Assembly: GCA_973895155.1 (NCBI GenBank) | Contig: OZ316899.1 | Span: forward strand, 2,604,001-2,668,000 | Direction: 5' to 3' | Origin: Marsupella aquatica | Taxonomy: Eukaryota; Marchantiophyta | Length of the DNA: 64,000 bases | In this document: one piece after another, positions 44,524-55,436 of the stretch | How the letters are laid out: each line of letters starts with the position of its first letter | How positions within the stretch are numbered: the first letter of the stretch is position 1 | The notes under the pieces: generated by a model | Told to the model about the DNA's origin: nothing | Databases searched by the model: none | The model's input: only the letters and a program-made list of their open reading frames with translations | Program-made: the position numbers and the translations under genes

Positions 44524-46622
44524 AACTATGCCTAGGAGGTGTCTGTACATAACAGTAAGCGCTAGTTTACATGAATTAGGAGCATTCCGTGCGTCCCTCC
44601 CTGTCCAAACCCTCATATTCACAAAGGATGTGCCTGTCTAAGCCAAAGCTTGGGTTAAGGCCTAGGCTGACGACGTGACAATGGTTTGAGCTAAAATGTG
44701 AATGTGAAGGACTATTGGTTTCTAAGTATGACCAGTTTAATATATTAGCGAGAGAAACAAGTCTGTGCCTTATGCCCATTGAAACCGAGAATGAATGTTG
44801 ACAATTAAACTACAGACAAATTGTGAGTCTATAGACAAGAAGCCATGTACTTGAAAACTGCAATCTCACTTTTCTGGGAGCTCTCTCTCACTTCCTTCAC
44901 AGTTTCTCTTTGGCTGCTCATCCTATGTGCTCTTTCTCTCTCTCTCTCTGTTTTGTGCATTGCATTGTTCGACAGGACGTCTGCTGTGCTCTGCCTAAGA
45001 TGTACCTGTACTCTCGTGAATGTGCTTGCAAGATAGCACTAAATAACGTTGCCCATGCTCATCATGATGTGCCTCTGCAGTTCCTTCCTCAAAACTCCGA
45101 GGTCTCCCACGGATACTGTCTAGTGTGGACGGCCCCTGGAGAGCTGGAAGCCTTGAGCTTTGCTCATTTTGTTGCTCTCACCTTGTGTTCAATACCTGTG
45201 CTGCACTTTTTTCAACCATTCCCTGTGGAACTACCGTAAGACAGCATGCAGGCTATATTTGAGTCCCCTTATTCATCTACATAGGAGAATATTCATTTTC
45301 ACCTATGCTGGTTGGCTGGCTGTAAGTTATGAATTTCAAAGTCTGTTTCAAGGTCTGTTTTGAGTTTCCTCATCTTGTCTCATGTTGTTGCTTCTCTTTC
45401 TATGAATCTTGGATCAATGCTACCTGCTCCCTAGGTCAGCCTCCTATTCAGTACACTGGTATGGTTAATGGAGTCTTGTTTGTGTGCGGGGTAAATAGAA
45501 TTACCATCTGTTGGAATTTCAAAGTCTTCAGCCTGTCTGAGCTTGTCCTTTAAAACGTTTACTGAATTCAGGGTCAGTCATGAAATCTCTAGTTTTTTAA
45601 CCATGGTCTTATAGTTTCAGGAGCAAGTGGACCTGTTGTGGATGTGGGCAGAGGACGTGTTCAACAATAGCTATGGAGGACTCGCAGCACTCACTTTCAT
45701 AGTCTTGCAGGCACTGCAGAGAGATTGCGTCTGGAGTTTGACATTTTAATCTAAGATGTCACCAGTCCACTCACCATCTTTGTTCAATGACTCTATTCCA
45801 GAAGGCCCACAATCTACTATTAAATGAATTTAGAATGCAATACTTAAAGTCTCTGTCAATGACTCCCACTCCCCCCCGGCAGATATGCCTTATGGCTCTA
45901 GAGTATTGTGAATGAAGAAAGTTGAAGAGTGTCCATGTGATGTTTGTCCATGCATAGTCCTTTCCAACTCAAACCAATGCTCTATGTAGTGGCTCCATTT
46001 AAACGATACAATATTCATGTCCATGGCTTAGCTGCTCACTAATCCTTTGGTAGCAATTTGACCCTGGCTCTGTAATCTACTGGTCATTTAAATGGTGTAC
46101 CAATCGTTTGGTAGTAGTCTGAGTGTGGCTATGTAATTTGCTCTAAAACAAAACTAGAGAGCGATTACCCACATTCAAATTTGTTTGGGTTTTTCCCAAC
46201 TGACAAAAGTTATGTCTATATTTTTCTGAGTTTAATGGCAAGCCTATTGTTCTCTGTAGAATTGGAATAGTACTCCATGAGTCTCAGGTAACCTTTAGGT
46301 ACAGAAGGAGTTTGAAACAAAACATCAGATGCATGTATGTACAGTCCAATGACTCTTTTGTGTCACATTTGTGTTGTTGCAGATTATCAATCATTGTTTT
46401 TACATCTTGTGATGTGAGAGGAGATTGAGATCTACATCTGAAATTGATCAGGACAATCTCCCAATTTCATTGCCTTCCTCTTGGTTGAGTACAATTGGTG
46501 AGTCCTCTGCATTCTGGCCCCACATTGGATTGCAATATGGGAGTTTGTGTACGTGTTATATGACATCCAATGTAACAATTTAATAACTCTTCAAGTTTTC
46601 TTGTTCATGTCCAGTGGTCATA
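44524..46622 (+). other. No supported gene
   Basis: Short frames only (up to 109 codons at 44,910-45,239), T-rich with a CT repeat (44,936-44,951). It could be the untranslated or intronic 5' part of the plus-strand genes that follow, but no splice chain was established. Confidence 0.35.
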
Positions 46623-47278
46623 ATGGCTAGGACCAAGCATAAAGCCAGAAAGAATGATACTCAAACGAGAAAGGAGGAAGATGTGTTGATGATTGAATTG
46701 TGGTCAGACATTGAGAAACGTCAGTGTAGTCCCCAACTTTGTGGCATTTGTGATTGGCATGGAGATCTGGCCATGTGTGATGGGGCTTGCCATCGACACT
46801 TCCACCATGTTTCCAAAGTTGGTGAGGCTGTCGGCAGGTGCCCTGCCGTATTTATTGCACCAGGCAAGGATGACAATCCTTGGTATTTTCCAGAGTGTAA
46901 GGATAACACATATAGGTGTTTTTAGTGTGGCATTGTCTCTGCTGCAGCCAAGCAGTGCCCCCAGCCATATTGTGTTTGTTTTTATTGTCATGGATGCTTG
47001 CCACTTGATGTGGAGTCTTGCCCCATCCATACATGTGTTGCCTGCCAGCAAGACCATCGTGACCCTCATCTGGCAGAGGCCGTGCAGTGTTTGAGATGTC
47101 CCAAAACTTGACATTGTACTTGCCTAGCCAAGAGCCAGCGTGAAGGTTTTGCACCGGACAGAGTGCCCTGGCATCATATTGCACATGACCAGGGATGTTG
47201 GATGATTTACTGTCCTGACCATCCTATTGACCCTGCTCTAGGCATAGCGGCACATGATCACATCTCTTGGCTTTGATT
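46623..47278 (+). pseudogene. PHD-finger protein, broken by stops
   Basis: Starts MARTKHKARKND. Residues about 42-100 form a PHD-type zinc module (CGICDWHGDLAMCDGACHRHFH ... WYFPECK). After a TAG at 46,923 the same frame continues with a second Cys/His cluster (CGIVSAAAKQCPQPYC, CFYCHGC, CVACQQD). After a TGA near 47,102 it has a third (CTCLAKSQ ... WMIYCPDH). Tandem PHD/zinc clusters in this order recall the PHD blocks of NSD and plant EDM2-like proteins, which bind histone H3. The frame is intact apart from the two stops. It lies upstream of the CACTA transposase on the same strand and may have been captured by that element. Confidence 0.6.
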
Positions 47279-47887
47279 GACGTGCCTGGTCCATTTTGGT
47301 TCAAATACATCAATACTACTATAGACATCGATACACTTAGTTAATGGAACAATGACGTTTTGTCTGCATCACTTATTTTCTTCACACATTTTGTTCACTG
47401 TGTGAATGGTTAGCACGAGCATGGATCGAGACAATGCTCCGGGTTTAATTGACTAAGGCTCCGGAAAATCAAAGTACTCAAACTGGACTTATTTATTTGG
47501 TAATTATTATGTATACCAGTATGAGGACCATCCCAGTTGATGTTTATGGATGTCAATACTGTGGATGTGATTGAACTAATTGGACCCAGTGTTTATACGG
47601 TTGTCTTGGTTGTTGGGTGTCATGGATGGGGCATTGTCAATGGGGTATTTTCTTCAACCTGCTGTCTGTGGGTAGCAATAGAGTTTCAGGTTTGAAAGAA
47701 GCATCCTAAACACATGAAACGTAAGACATAAAACGTAAAACCTTTCTGCAAATAAAAATTCACAGTATGAACTCAAAGAGACAACTACGGAGTGGCAAGT
47801 ACAGATTATGAGGGAGCTGAGCTTACTGTTGTGTCTATGTTGTAGGTTGTCACCAATGAATGTTGGAGGTGAAACACTACACTCGGT
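47279..47887. other. No supported gene
   Basis: AT-rich spacer between the PHD remnant and the F-box-like frame; no frame or repeat of note. Confidence 0.4.
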
Positions 47888-48412
47888 ATGTCGTTTTTTC
47901 TAGACTGCCACACCATATGTAGACCCCTCATACGGGTGGGTACATGGATGTATTTTGTGGTGGTTTGGCTGGTTGGTTTGGTAATCCGACAATTTGTACC
48001 CCCACCTGGAAAAATCATTGTCAACCTTGAATCTGTTTTACAGTATTGTAGGGAAAATGAGGAGGAGGTTTACTTTTCGGCAGATGAGTGTGAAGCCGGG
48101 TGTGAAGAGGATGATGAGGAATGTAGTAGTTTGCTACATGTTTTGCCATATGATTTAGTAGTCACAAATGTATGGCCTAGGGTTCTTTCCATGTCATCAG
48201 CACAGGACATTTGCCAATATCGACTCATTAGTACCCAATGGAGGGACTTGGTAGCCATGTCCCCACCATGGAAGGCATTGAAACCACTACTTGCAGGCAC
48301 AGATCGTAGACCACCATGGCATGATCTTGGGTTAGACTTAGATGACTTAATGTACCTGCCTGAGTACCTGAGGGTTGACTATCATCGAGCACAGGAGTGG
48401 TATTTGTACTGA
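47888..48412 (+). CDS. F-box-like protein (partial or spurious 5' end)
   Basis: A 174-codon frame. Residues about 85-135 read LPYDLVVTNVWPRVLSMSSA followed by QDICQYRLISTQWRDLVAMS and PWKAL, which fits the F-box pattern (LP.D...I...L...D......VS..W..L...P.W..L). F-box proteins connect substrates to SCF ubiquitin ligases through SKP1. The N-terminal 60 residues contain a hydrophobic stretch (WMYFVVVWLVGLVI) and may be intron read-through. An acidic patch precedes the box. It sits between the PHD remnant and the transposase, same strand. The call rests on the pattern only. Confidence 0.45.
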   Translation: MSFFLDCHTICRPLIRVGTWMYFVVVWLVGLVIRQFVPPPGKIIVNLESVLQYCRENEEEVYFSADECEAGCEEDDEECSSLLHVLPYDLVVTNVWPRVLSMSSAQDICQYRLISTQWRDLVAMSPPWKALKPLLAGTDRRPPWHDLGLDLDDLMYLPEYLRVDYHRAQEWYLY

Positions 48413-48757
48413 TTTGATAAGATTCACAGATCTGATATCACTCTAGTGAAGTGGGATTCTATGACTATACACCATTGTATTCTGATATGGTCATGGATGT
48501 ACGTGCAGAGTAGCCTAGAGGTGTGGAGTCCAGTGCTGGTACCATTAGAGTGGAGGATTGCAGTATCCAGAGAGCTTGGAGAGGTTGCAAGGTACGTGGG
48601 TCCTCTGCATTCTGGCAAATTGAGTGGAAGACATTGATTGGATTGACTTGAAGTGGCTGAAACAATGTTGAGGAACTTTCGTGGTAGTCAAGATGACTTG
48701 AATAGGAGGGATGATAAGTTATGGCGTTGACAGACTGCAGCTTGTAGAGCTGCTGGG

Positions 48758-51291
48758 ATGACAAAGATAAAATGTCCTTGCTACATTTGCAACTGTAGGG
48801 GTAATCGTGTGAGTCTAGGGACGGTCAAAAAGCACCTCATTCAGAATTCTCGCCACCCATCGCAAAGGTATTGGTGGGGAGAGGACTGTGACTCTTCTGA
48901 TGATGAGTGGAATGCACGTTGTATGGAGGGGGATGGTGCATTTGAGGGCCCTATGGACAATGCAAGATGTGCAGAGGAACTTGCCAATGATATGGATTGT
49001 GGCATAGATATCCCTGGGATACTAGAGGACCTGGCAATACCAAGTGAAACTGCTAATGCCAGTGAACCTGTCCAAGAAACCACTACAGAGGAGCCCACTC
49101 TGCAGGAAAGTGAAGATGGTCTCTTCAACATGGATGATCTTCTGGAGGCGGACAGTTCATCTGGAGAAGCAACACCTCAGATTTGGGACCAACAGGCAGA
49201 GGAGAAGATGATGCAAGCATTTGAAGAGGCGTGTGCCCCTTTGTATGAGGGGTCCACTACTTCCCAATTGTCATTTGTGTTGACATTTCTAAACACATGC
49301 CATAATCATGGTTTCACCAACTCTGGAGTTGATGAACTGCTTTTGTTGATGGGGAAACAGTTGATGCCTGCTAAGAATCTGCTGCCTAAAAACCTGTATG
49401 CATGCAAGAAGCTGATCAGTCATGCTGGCTTGGATTATGTCAAAATTCATGCTTGTGAGATGGATGTGTCCTATTCAGAAAGGAGCATGCTGATTGCGAT
49501 GAGTGTCCACTGTGCAAAAAGCCTAGGTATAAGCAGGTTGGGCAATCAAAGCAACCTGTGAAAGTCCTTCAACATTTCCCCCGACAGGTTGAAATGAATG
49601 TATAGGTGCAAGGCTATTTCAGAGTTGATGACATGGCATAAGGACAGTAAAAGCACAGATGGAAAGGTCTGGCATGTTGCAGATTCTAGGGCATGGAAGG
49701 AGATTGATACAACAATTGATCCAACATTTGAAGCAGAGCCTCGCAATGTACACCTTGGATTGGCTCTGGATGGTGTGAATCCCTTTGGGGAAAACAACCT
49801 CAAGCATTCTACGTGGCCTGTGGTATTGTTGAATTACAATTTGCCCCCTTGGTTGTCCACCAAGAAGTTCTTCATTATGTTATCTTTGCTGATCCTTGGG
49901 CCCGATTCAGTGACTGACCGCAACATTGACATTTACATGGATCCATTGTTGGAGGAGATTTTGGAGCTCTGGGAGGGAGTTCCATGCTTTGATTCACTTG
50001 ATAGGCCTGGCCTGAATAAGTGGTTCAATCTGCGGGCCATTCTATCGTGGACAGTGAATGACTATCCAGCTTTGGGTCTCATATTGGGTCAGGTCACAAA
50101 AGGATATCATGGATGCATTGTGTGTGGTCCCAATGTGAGCTGCAGAAGGTCTGCTGCTCTATCCAAGAATGTATTTCTGGGGAGTAGAAGGTGGTTGGAG
50201 GAGAACCATAAGTACCGCTCCCAAAGTTATGCAACAAAATTTGATGGGGAGTGCGAGCCACGGGGGCCTCCACCAAGGATGACTTGTGAGCAAAAATTAG
50301 CCTTTGCTGCTGAGGTGGAAGAGTACTTGAAAACACCTGGGGCCAAACAAGGAAGCAAGAACTGTCCTTCGAAGCTTCATGGGGTGAAGAGGACACAAGG
50401 TCTTGCAAAGCTGCCATACTGGTCGGTGAGTAAAATCACACTTGCATTCACGTTTCTTACTTAGAGATATTGCAACCAACATTGTACACACATGTCAATT
50501 TGCAGTTGGACTGATTTTCTTTTTGTTGTTTGCATGCAGAAACTTCTGATCAACCATGTGCTGGATCCCATGCACACAGAGAAGAATATTGCTCAGAATT
50601 TGATTCACACGACTTCTGGGAAGAAGGATACCACTGCTGTGCGGAATGATATGGAGGCTGAAGGCATTCACGAGCAGCTATGGATGAAGCCTCATCCAAA
50701 CAATAAGAAGGATCACTTTGTGAAGCCCAAGGCACCCTATGTGATGAGCGAACTAGAGCTGGAGAAGTTTCTGGGCACTTTGAAGAACTTGAAAGTTCCC
50801 ACAGATTTTGGTAGCTCATTGGCAAAGTGTGTGAGAGCCAGCAATAAGTTGGCTGGTCTCAAGTCTCATGACTACCATTGCCTGATGCAGCAAATACTTC
50901 CCTTGGCATTGAAGGACTTGATGGCAACAGGACCTCGAATGGCTATCATTAGTGCGTGTTGTGTGTGGCATAAAATTTGCTGTAAGGTCTGGGACCCTAG
51001 CACTAAGGATGAACTGATGACGGATGTGGCACATACTTTGTGTGCTCTAGAATGCATTTTCCAGCTTTGTTTTTTGATGTCATGACACATTTGATGGTGC
51101 ATATAGTGGAAGAGCTAGATATATGTGGACCTGTATCACAACGGTGGATGTATCCAATCGAGAGATACCTGACAAACCTAAAGGGTTTTGTAAGAAACAG
51201 GGCACGACCAGAGGCATCTATGGCTGAGGGTTATATCCTAGAGGAGGCATTGGGATTTCTCATAGAGTATATATGGTTCAGTGCCAAGTAA
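48758..51291 (+). pseudogene. CACTA (En/Spm) transposase, TNP2 type, frameshifted
   Basis: The N-terminus has a zinc-binding patch (KCPCYICNC ... HLIQNSRHP) and an acidic region. The Transposase_21 core is clear: LGLALDGVNPFG, WPVVLLNYNLPPWL, IDIYMDPLLEEILELW, DYPALGLILGQVTKGYHGC. The linker cluster CPLCKKPRYKQ lies in another frame, so two compensating small indels (about 49,480 and 49,580) flank it, and a TGA precedes MYRCK. A GT..AG intron (50,426-50,539) splits YWS from KLLINHVLDPMHTEKN. A last frameshift near 51,055 leads into the DUF4218 domain (FFDVMTHLMVHIVEEL, RWMYPIERYLTNLKGFVRN). The frame ends at 51,291. This is the enzyme type that moves CACTA elements such as the two copies here. 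No CACTA termini for this copy were found. Confidence 0.9.
50426..50539 (+). other. Intron in the TNP2 transposase
   Basis: GTGAGT donor and a tgcatgcAG acceptor, 114 bp, phase 0. Removing it restores the conserved YW-x-xLL-x-x-H-LD-MH-EKN sequence. Confidence 0.85.
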
Positions 51292-51950
51292 CTCGGCAGC
51301 GGGTCTGGGACTCTGAAGAAGAGGCAGGGGTTAAAGGTGTGGTCCTGGAAGGGGCCTCAAGTAAACTGTCTCTAACTGTTGCTGATCAAGATGTTGCCCA
51401 GAGGCTTTTCACGGTGACAGCAAACAGCAAACAGTAGAGCTCATAGCAGCAAATGTTTGCACCAAAAAAATCTTCCCTAATCCGACATCTCTCGTAAAAT
51501 GAGATCAAAACCTCTAAAATCCATCATTTTGAAACACATCGGAATACTAGTGCCCAGCGCTACAGTCCTGAAACAGTCCAAAATACCCGAACCCTCATTC
51601 AAAACATCTATATGCAAAAGTATCCCCAAAAACATATGTATACTAGCGCCCGACGCTAGTATACAGACCTCAATAACAGACTTAAAAACAGAGATCAACT
51701 AAAGACCATCAGATGCCAATTGATGAAACATTGGGAAAGGGGGAAGTCGTATTCTAATATCACCCAATTGTAATACATCCCAAGTTAAGATTGTTCGCTT
51801 CACAAAGGAAAGTTTAGTCAAAAAACAATGTGGACAGTCCGTCTCACTTTATAAACACCCATCAATATTACATGTGTTCACAATAGCGCCAAGCGCTATT
51901 TTGTAAAATAGCCAATATCTATATCCCCAAAATATAGTTTTAAAGTCTGG
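51292..51950. other. 3' flank of the ParB-methyltransferase gene with hairpins
   Basis: The transposase remnant ends at the left. The remainder is AT-rich, gene-free, and carries three of the 15-nt hairpins (51,548, 51,644, 51,884). It may include untranslated exons or introns of the minus-strand gene. Confidence 0.5.
51548..51898. repeat. 15-nt hairpins, copies 1-3
   Basis: At 51,548 (TAGTGC-CCA-GCGCTA, one stem mismatch), 51,644 (TAGCGC-CCG-ACGCTA, one mismatch) and 51,884 (TAGCGC-CAA-GCGCTA, perfect). All are downstream of the minus-strand stop codon. Confidence 0.85.
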
Positions 51951-52272
51951 CTAGCCATCAGATTCTGAATCAGTTGAATCTAGTTCTGATTCTTCTTCAC
52001 TACTTTGTGATCTATCAGTAGACTCAGCTTCGTCGTCTACATACTTGCTCGGGACGATGTCATCGACATAGCGATTCTTCATAAACTTTCTATCAGAGCC
52101 CCTTTTTAGCCTCAGGCCTTTGCTTTCCCAAGTCAGCATTCTCACAAAATCTGCTTTTCGAGCCGCCTTTTCTGCATAAGAAGGCAAGACAAACGGCTTC
52201 TCCAGGGTTTCTATTGCATTCCTAACGACTTTCCTCCATAGTTGAAAGCGCTTCCAAAGATTCCATTCAGAC
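51951..52272 (-). pseudogene. ParB-methyltransferase gene, C-terminal exon
   Basis: After a CTAG acceptor the exon reads SEWNLWKRFQLWRKVVRNAI, a basic helical stretch, then KYVDDEAESTDRSQ and a Ser/Asp/Glu tail ending at TAG 51,951. It joins in phase with the previous exon across the 113-bp intron 52,273-52,385 (GTAATG ... TTTCTAG). The acidic serine-rich tail resembles those of nuclear proteins. No stop interrupts this exon. Confidence 0.6.
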
Positions 52273-52385
52273 CTAGAAAGTTGAATCCGATATCTTTAGT
52301 CGGGTCCGGGAAAATGGTGGAATGTTGGAGACACTAACGTCACACTTAAAAAGAAAAAAAAGACAGGGAAGCTAAAGATCATTAC

Positions 52386-52953
52386 TCAGAAGACTCTTCA
52401 CTATCCTCAGATTCAGAAGACCCGAGGTTCACCACTTTCTTGGAGGCCCCATCATCTTTGGACTGTTGCGTACCATCGCCTCCATCATTGTCCTCGTCAG
52501 AATCAAAATTAAGAACAACACGGAGTCTGTCCTGCTTCTTACTCCCCACCTGCCGGTGCGGAGGCGTGGACGTGGAGGCCTCTTTATTCTCGAGAAGTCC
52601 AAAGAAAACTTTTGTGGCAGTGTCGAGAAACTCTTTACGATTTTCAATCCCGACTACAAACCTCCCACAATGATCTCCAGCCACAAATGTACTTCCGGCC
52701 CCAATAGTCCAGTCCATGACAATATCCCCAGGGAGGGTAATTAATTCTAGAACGGACTGCATGAAACCCACAGGCAAACGTAAGCTCCGACAAATGCAAG
52801 CTCCGGTAGAGGATCATTTTTTGGCACGGGAAAACCAATGAGATTGGTTATTGAAGGATCCTCTGTATGTGAAAGAGGCCGAAATTTGGGATCCTTAGGG
52901 ACCCTACCTTTGGACGAAACACGCCCAAAAACATTGAGAGTGAGCGTAAAAAT
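52386..52953 (-). pseudogene. N6-adenine/N4-cytosine methyltransferase domain, SAM-binding exon
   Basis: The exon begins IFTLTLNVFGRVSS after the acceptor TGTGCAG. The key block PGDIVMDWTIGAGSTFVAGD followed by GRFVVGIENRKEFLDTA is the C-terminal motif I of N6_N4 DNA methyltransferases (family pattern D-P-F-x-G-[SA]-G-[ST]-T ... GR-x-x-GIE). It is preceded by the usual helix MQSVLELITLP. A 16-bp tandem duplication (52,775-52,790 and 52,791-52,806) shifts the frame by one base just upstream. A Ser/Asp/Glu-rich C-terminal stretch follows (FDSDEDNDGGDG). This domain transfers a methyl group from SAM to an exocyclic amino group of adenine or cytosine. Confidence 0.8.
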
Positions 52954-53129
52954 CTGCACATCGAATAATGTTTTGTTCATAATAAACATCAGATGCTACG
53001 TCGAGAATACGGAAACATTTCACGAAGAGGATATTCCACACTAGCGCCTGGCGCTAGCATCGCCGTCAATCTCCAAAGGAGGACACCAAACAGAAACTTT
53101 GGAATAGCGCCAGGCGCTACTATACATAC
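52954..53129 (-). other. Intron with two hairpins
   Basis: GTATGT donor 53,129, GTGCAG acceptor, 176 bp, phase 0. It carries hairpins at 53,105-53,119 and 53,042-53,056. The first lies 10 nt after the donor. Confidence 0.75.
53042..53119. repeat. 15-nt hairpins, copies 4-5
   Basis: TAGCGC-CTG-GCGCTA (53,042-53,056, stem extended by C/G) and TAGCGC-CAG-GCGCTA (53,105-53,119); both perfect stems and both inside one intron. Confidence 0.9.
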
Positions 53130-53845
53130 CTGCATATCCGAGCGAGGCCTGTACATTGGAGTGCCCATAACAACATTGTGTGTCGAGATACACTGGAATT
53201 TCTGTGAATCTGGACAAGCTGCAATGACCTCGGAAACTTGGTCATAGTCGCCTCTGTGCAAAATCGCTAACAATCCATCATCTGCTAGGAAAGGATCCAT
53301 TGTTCTGAAAAAGGCACTTGGAATCATATAATCTTGAAGGTTCCATTTAGGAACCTTCCTATCCACAAGTGTTGGTTTCAACCCAGTCGGAAGATATATG
53401 AAACCAGCATCAACTCCAAAAGCTCTTTCTTTTCCCCCTCGGACAACCCCTTTTTCTCGATCCCCAGACTTCACCAGCTCTTTCCCCCAACCTTCAATAT
53501 TAGAAACCCAGTCCGGCTTTTCTCCCTTGTTAAACAGGGAATCAAAACATTTTGTAACACTCGACTCCACAAAACAATGTCGAGTACACTTTTGTTTGAA
53601 ATTCCCCACATCTCTTTGCAATCCAGTAGACGCAACTGAATCTCGGGACGAAGATCCGAGCCTATCCTCAAGTGTTCCTCTCTTTTTCTTCTTCTTCATA
53701 CTTGTCGCGTCCACTGGAACCACTGCCTTTCCACTCTCCCCAGGGGTTCCCTGATCTGGTGTATTTTCCGCACCAGTGTTAGCTTCAGAGGCCTGAGGAG
53801 TAGCGTCCTCTTTTACATCACCGGTAGCATCCGACTTCCTTCCCC
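53130..53845 (-). pseudogene. ParB-methyltransferase gene, exon with methyltransferase N-terminal half
   Basis: It opens after a polypyrimidine tract and TTTCAG. First comes a low-complexity Gly/Ala/Thr arm, a lysine run (MKKKKKRGTLEDR, a likely nuclear signal), and a helical region. Then VDAGFIYLPTGLKP and AFFRTMDPFLADDGLLAILH follow. In N6_N4 methyltransferases of the order IV-target recognition-I, this is where the catalytic DPPY and the following '...L-x-x-GGxLxL' strand lie. No clean DPPY is visible, so the enzyme may have lost its catalytic tetrapeptide. This exon is open throughout. Confidence 0.65.
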
Positions 53846-53955
53846 CTGAAAGACGGAGAGGCGTTACTCAACGGAACTAGTTCTCATAATAGCGCTCGGC
53901 GCTAGTATCAATTGGGGGAAAATACGTCATACAAACAAGAGCGGGAATACTTTAC
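53846..53955 (-). other. Intron with one hairpin
   Basis: GTAAAG donor, TCTTTCAG acceptor, 110 bp; hairpin TAGCGC-TCG-GCGCTA (plus-strand reading) at 53,890-53,904 in its middle. Confidence 0.7.
53890..53904. repeat. 15-nt hairpin, copy 6
   Basis: Perfect six-base stem TAGCGC/GCGCTA with loop TCG, intronic. Confidence 0.9.
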
Positions 53956-55307
53956 TAAATCCTAAGAGGCAAAATTTTTTAAGCGATCGAGTTGATTCAC
54001 TGGGAGCTGCAGATTCATTCTTGGCCTTCACTCTTGGCTTTCGGCTCCGGTCAACATGCACGACGACTGTCTCACATTTCTTCTGCAGTTCAGTTGTCGA
54101 AGCGTCCACTTCAATCGCAAGACCCTGCTTCATCTCCGATATGTACCTTGCTGGGATTTGCAACTTCTGTAACTTCATGAAAGCGTCTTTCTCCACCTCG
54201 TGGAAAGGCAGATCCCATTTGTCAGTGTCAAGATACCATGGGCAGTGGAGTCTCTCCCACTCTGACAAGGCGCGAGGTGGGAACTTTCCCTCAGCTGGGT
54301 ACATCGAATACAGATCAACAAGGTGGTCACCATCTTTGATAATCACCCACTTTTGAAATGCACCAGGGTAAGCCTACAAAACCTCAGGAGATCGCAACTC
54401 CATCCACATGTAGAAACGGTAAACGTATCGCTTGGCTCGTTTCCGGTTCCGCTCAGTGTAGTCCTCCTTGTCTGCATACTTTGATGGCCACATTATGTTG
54501 AAAAATTTAGCCTTGACAAGGTCTCCAAATGATTTGAATTCTTCGATAATGGACTTCATGAGAACATCCAGGGACTCACAACCAGACTTGACAAGATGAT
54601 CATCTGGCATGCGATCCAAAACCTGCTCGAGCGAGGTGAGGATCAATCCAGTAGCAATTTCCTCCACTGAATTCCAGATATGCCAGGTATGGCACCATTG
54701 TTTTACAGGATCGTCGTTCACACTAGCCGGATGAAAGAACTGTTTCCGAATCTCCGGAGTGCAATGGGCAACGAGAAGGGTACACCTTAACTTTGGATCG
54801 AGATAAGTAACTGCAGTAAACAGACGAGCACGGTCCATAGTGCAAACAACTGTATCGGGCTTTTTTTCTCTTTTGTTCTTCTCTGTGACGGGAAACATTT
54901 CGGCACATGTAGCCAAGTAGTCACCAAAATCAGGGTGCAGTAATGGAGTGATCTTTGTTACTTTGATAGCCCAGTCTTTTGTCGCTTCCTTCATCATAGC
55001 TTCATGCCTCTTCTGCGTCTCCTCTTCGGACCACGGAGTCCCCTAGGAGGCTACAAAATCCATGTCCACTTTGAACTGGTTTGTGTAAGATTTAATCTTG
55101 TTCTCACACAAAATGTAGATGAGCGCGTCTTGTGGCATCTTGTGTGTATACCAAGAACCCTTTCGAGTCTTCTTTCAAATGGCTTCAAACTTAGCATAAC
55201 TCGTAGCATCAATGAGGGGTTTGTAGTGCTCTAGGTCACGGGATAAAAGATGAGAGATTCTGTCGGCATCAAGAATCCAAGATGGCTCGACCACAGCTTG
55301 TCCCAAC
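53956..55307 (-). pseudogene. ParB-methyltransferase gene, long central exon
   Basis: One frame runs through about 450 codons with three in-frame stops: TGA near 55,174, TAG near 55,046 and TAG near 54,374. It is otherwise clean protein sequence: EPSWILDADRISHLLSRDLE, a helical region with FNIMWPSKYADKEDYTERNR, FQKWVIIKDGDHLVDLYSMY and a basic C-terminus (SRKPRVKAKNE). I know no family for this part. It may recognise DNA or partners between the ParB and methylase domains. Stops without frameshifts suggest decay by point mutation. Confidence 0.6.
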
Positions 55308-55436
55308 CTACGTCAAAATTTAAATGTAAATTAGCAGCGCCGGGCGCTAGTAAAACACCAAAGATAATATCACATCCAAAATCCATCTTGAACTAGTACG
55401 TCATATTAAATGAGGTTGTCCTGAGGAATGGCTTAC
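55308..55436 (-). other. Intron with one hairpin
   Basis: GTAAGC donor at 55,436 and GACGTAG acceptor, 129 bp. Hairpin CAGCGC-CGG-GCGCTA lies at 55,335-55,349 close to the acceptor. Confidence 0.75.
55335..55349. repeat. 15-nt hairpin, copy 7
   Basis: Stem AGCGC/GCGCT with loop CGG; the outer T of the consensus is C here. Confidence 0.85.
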
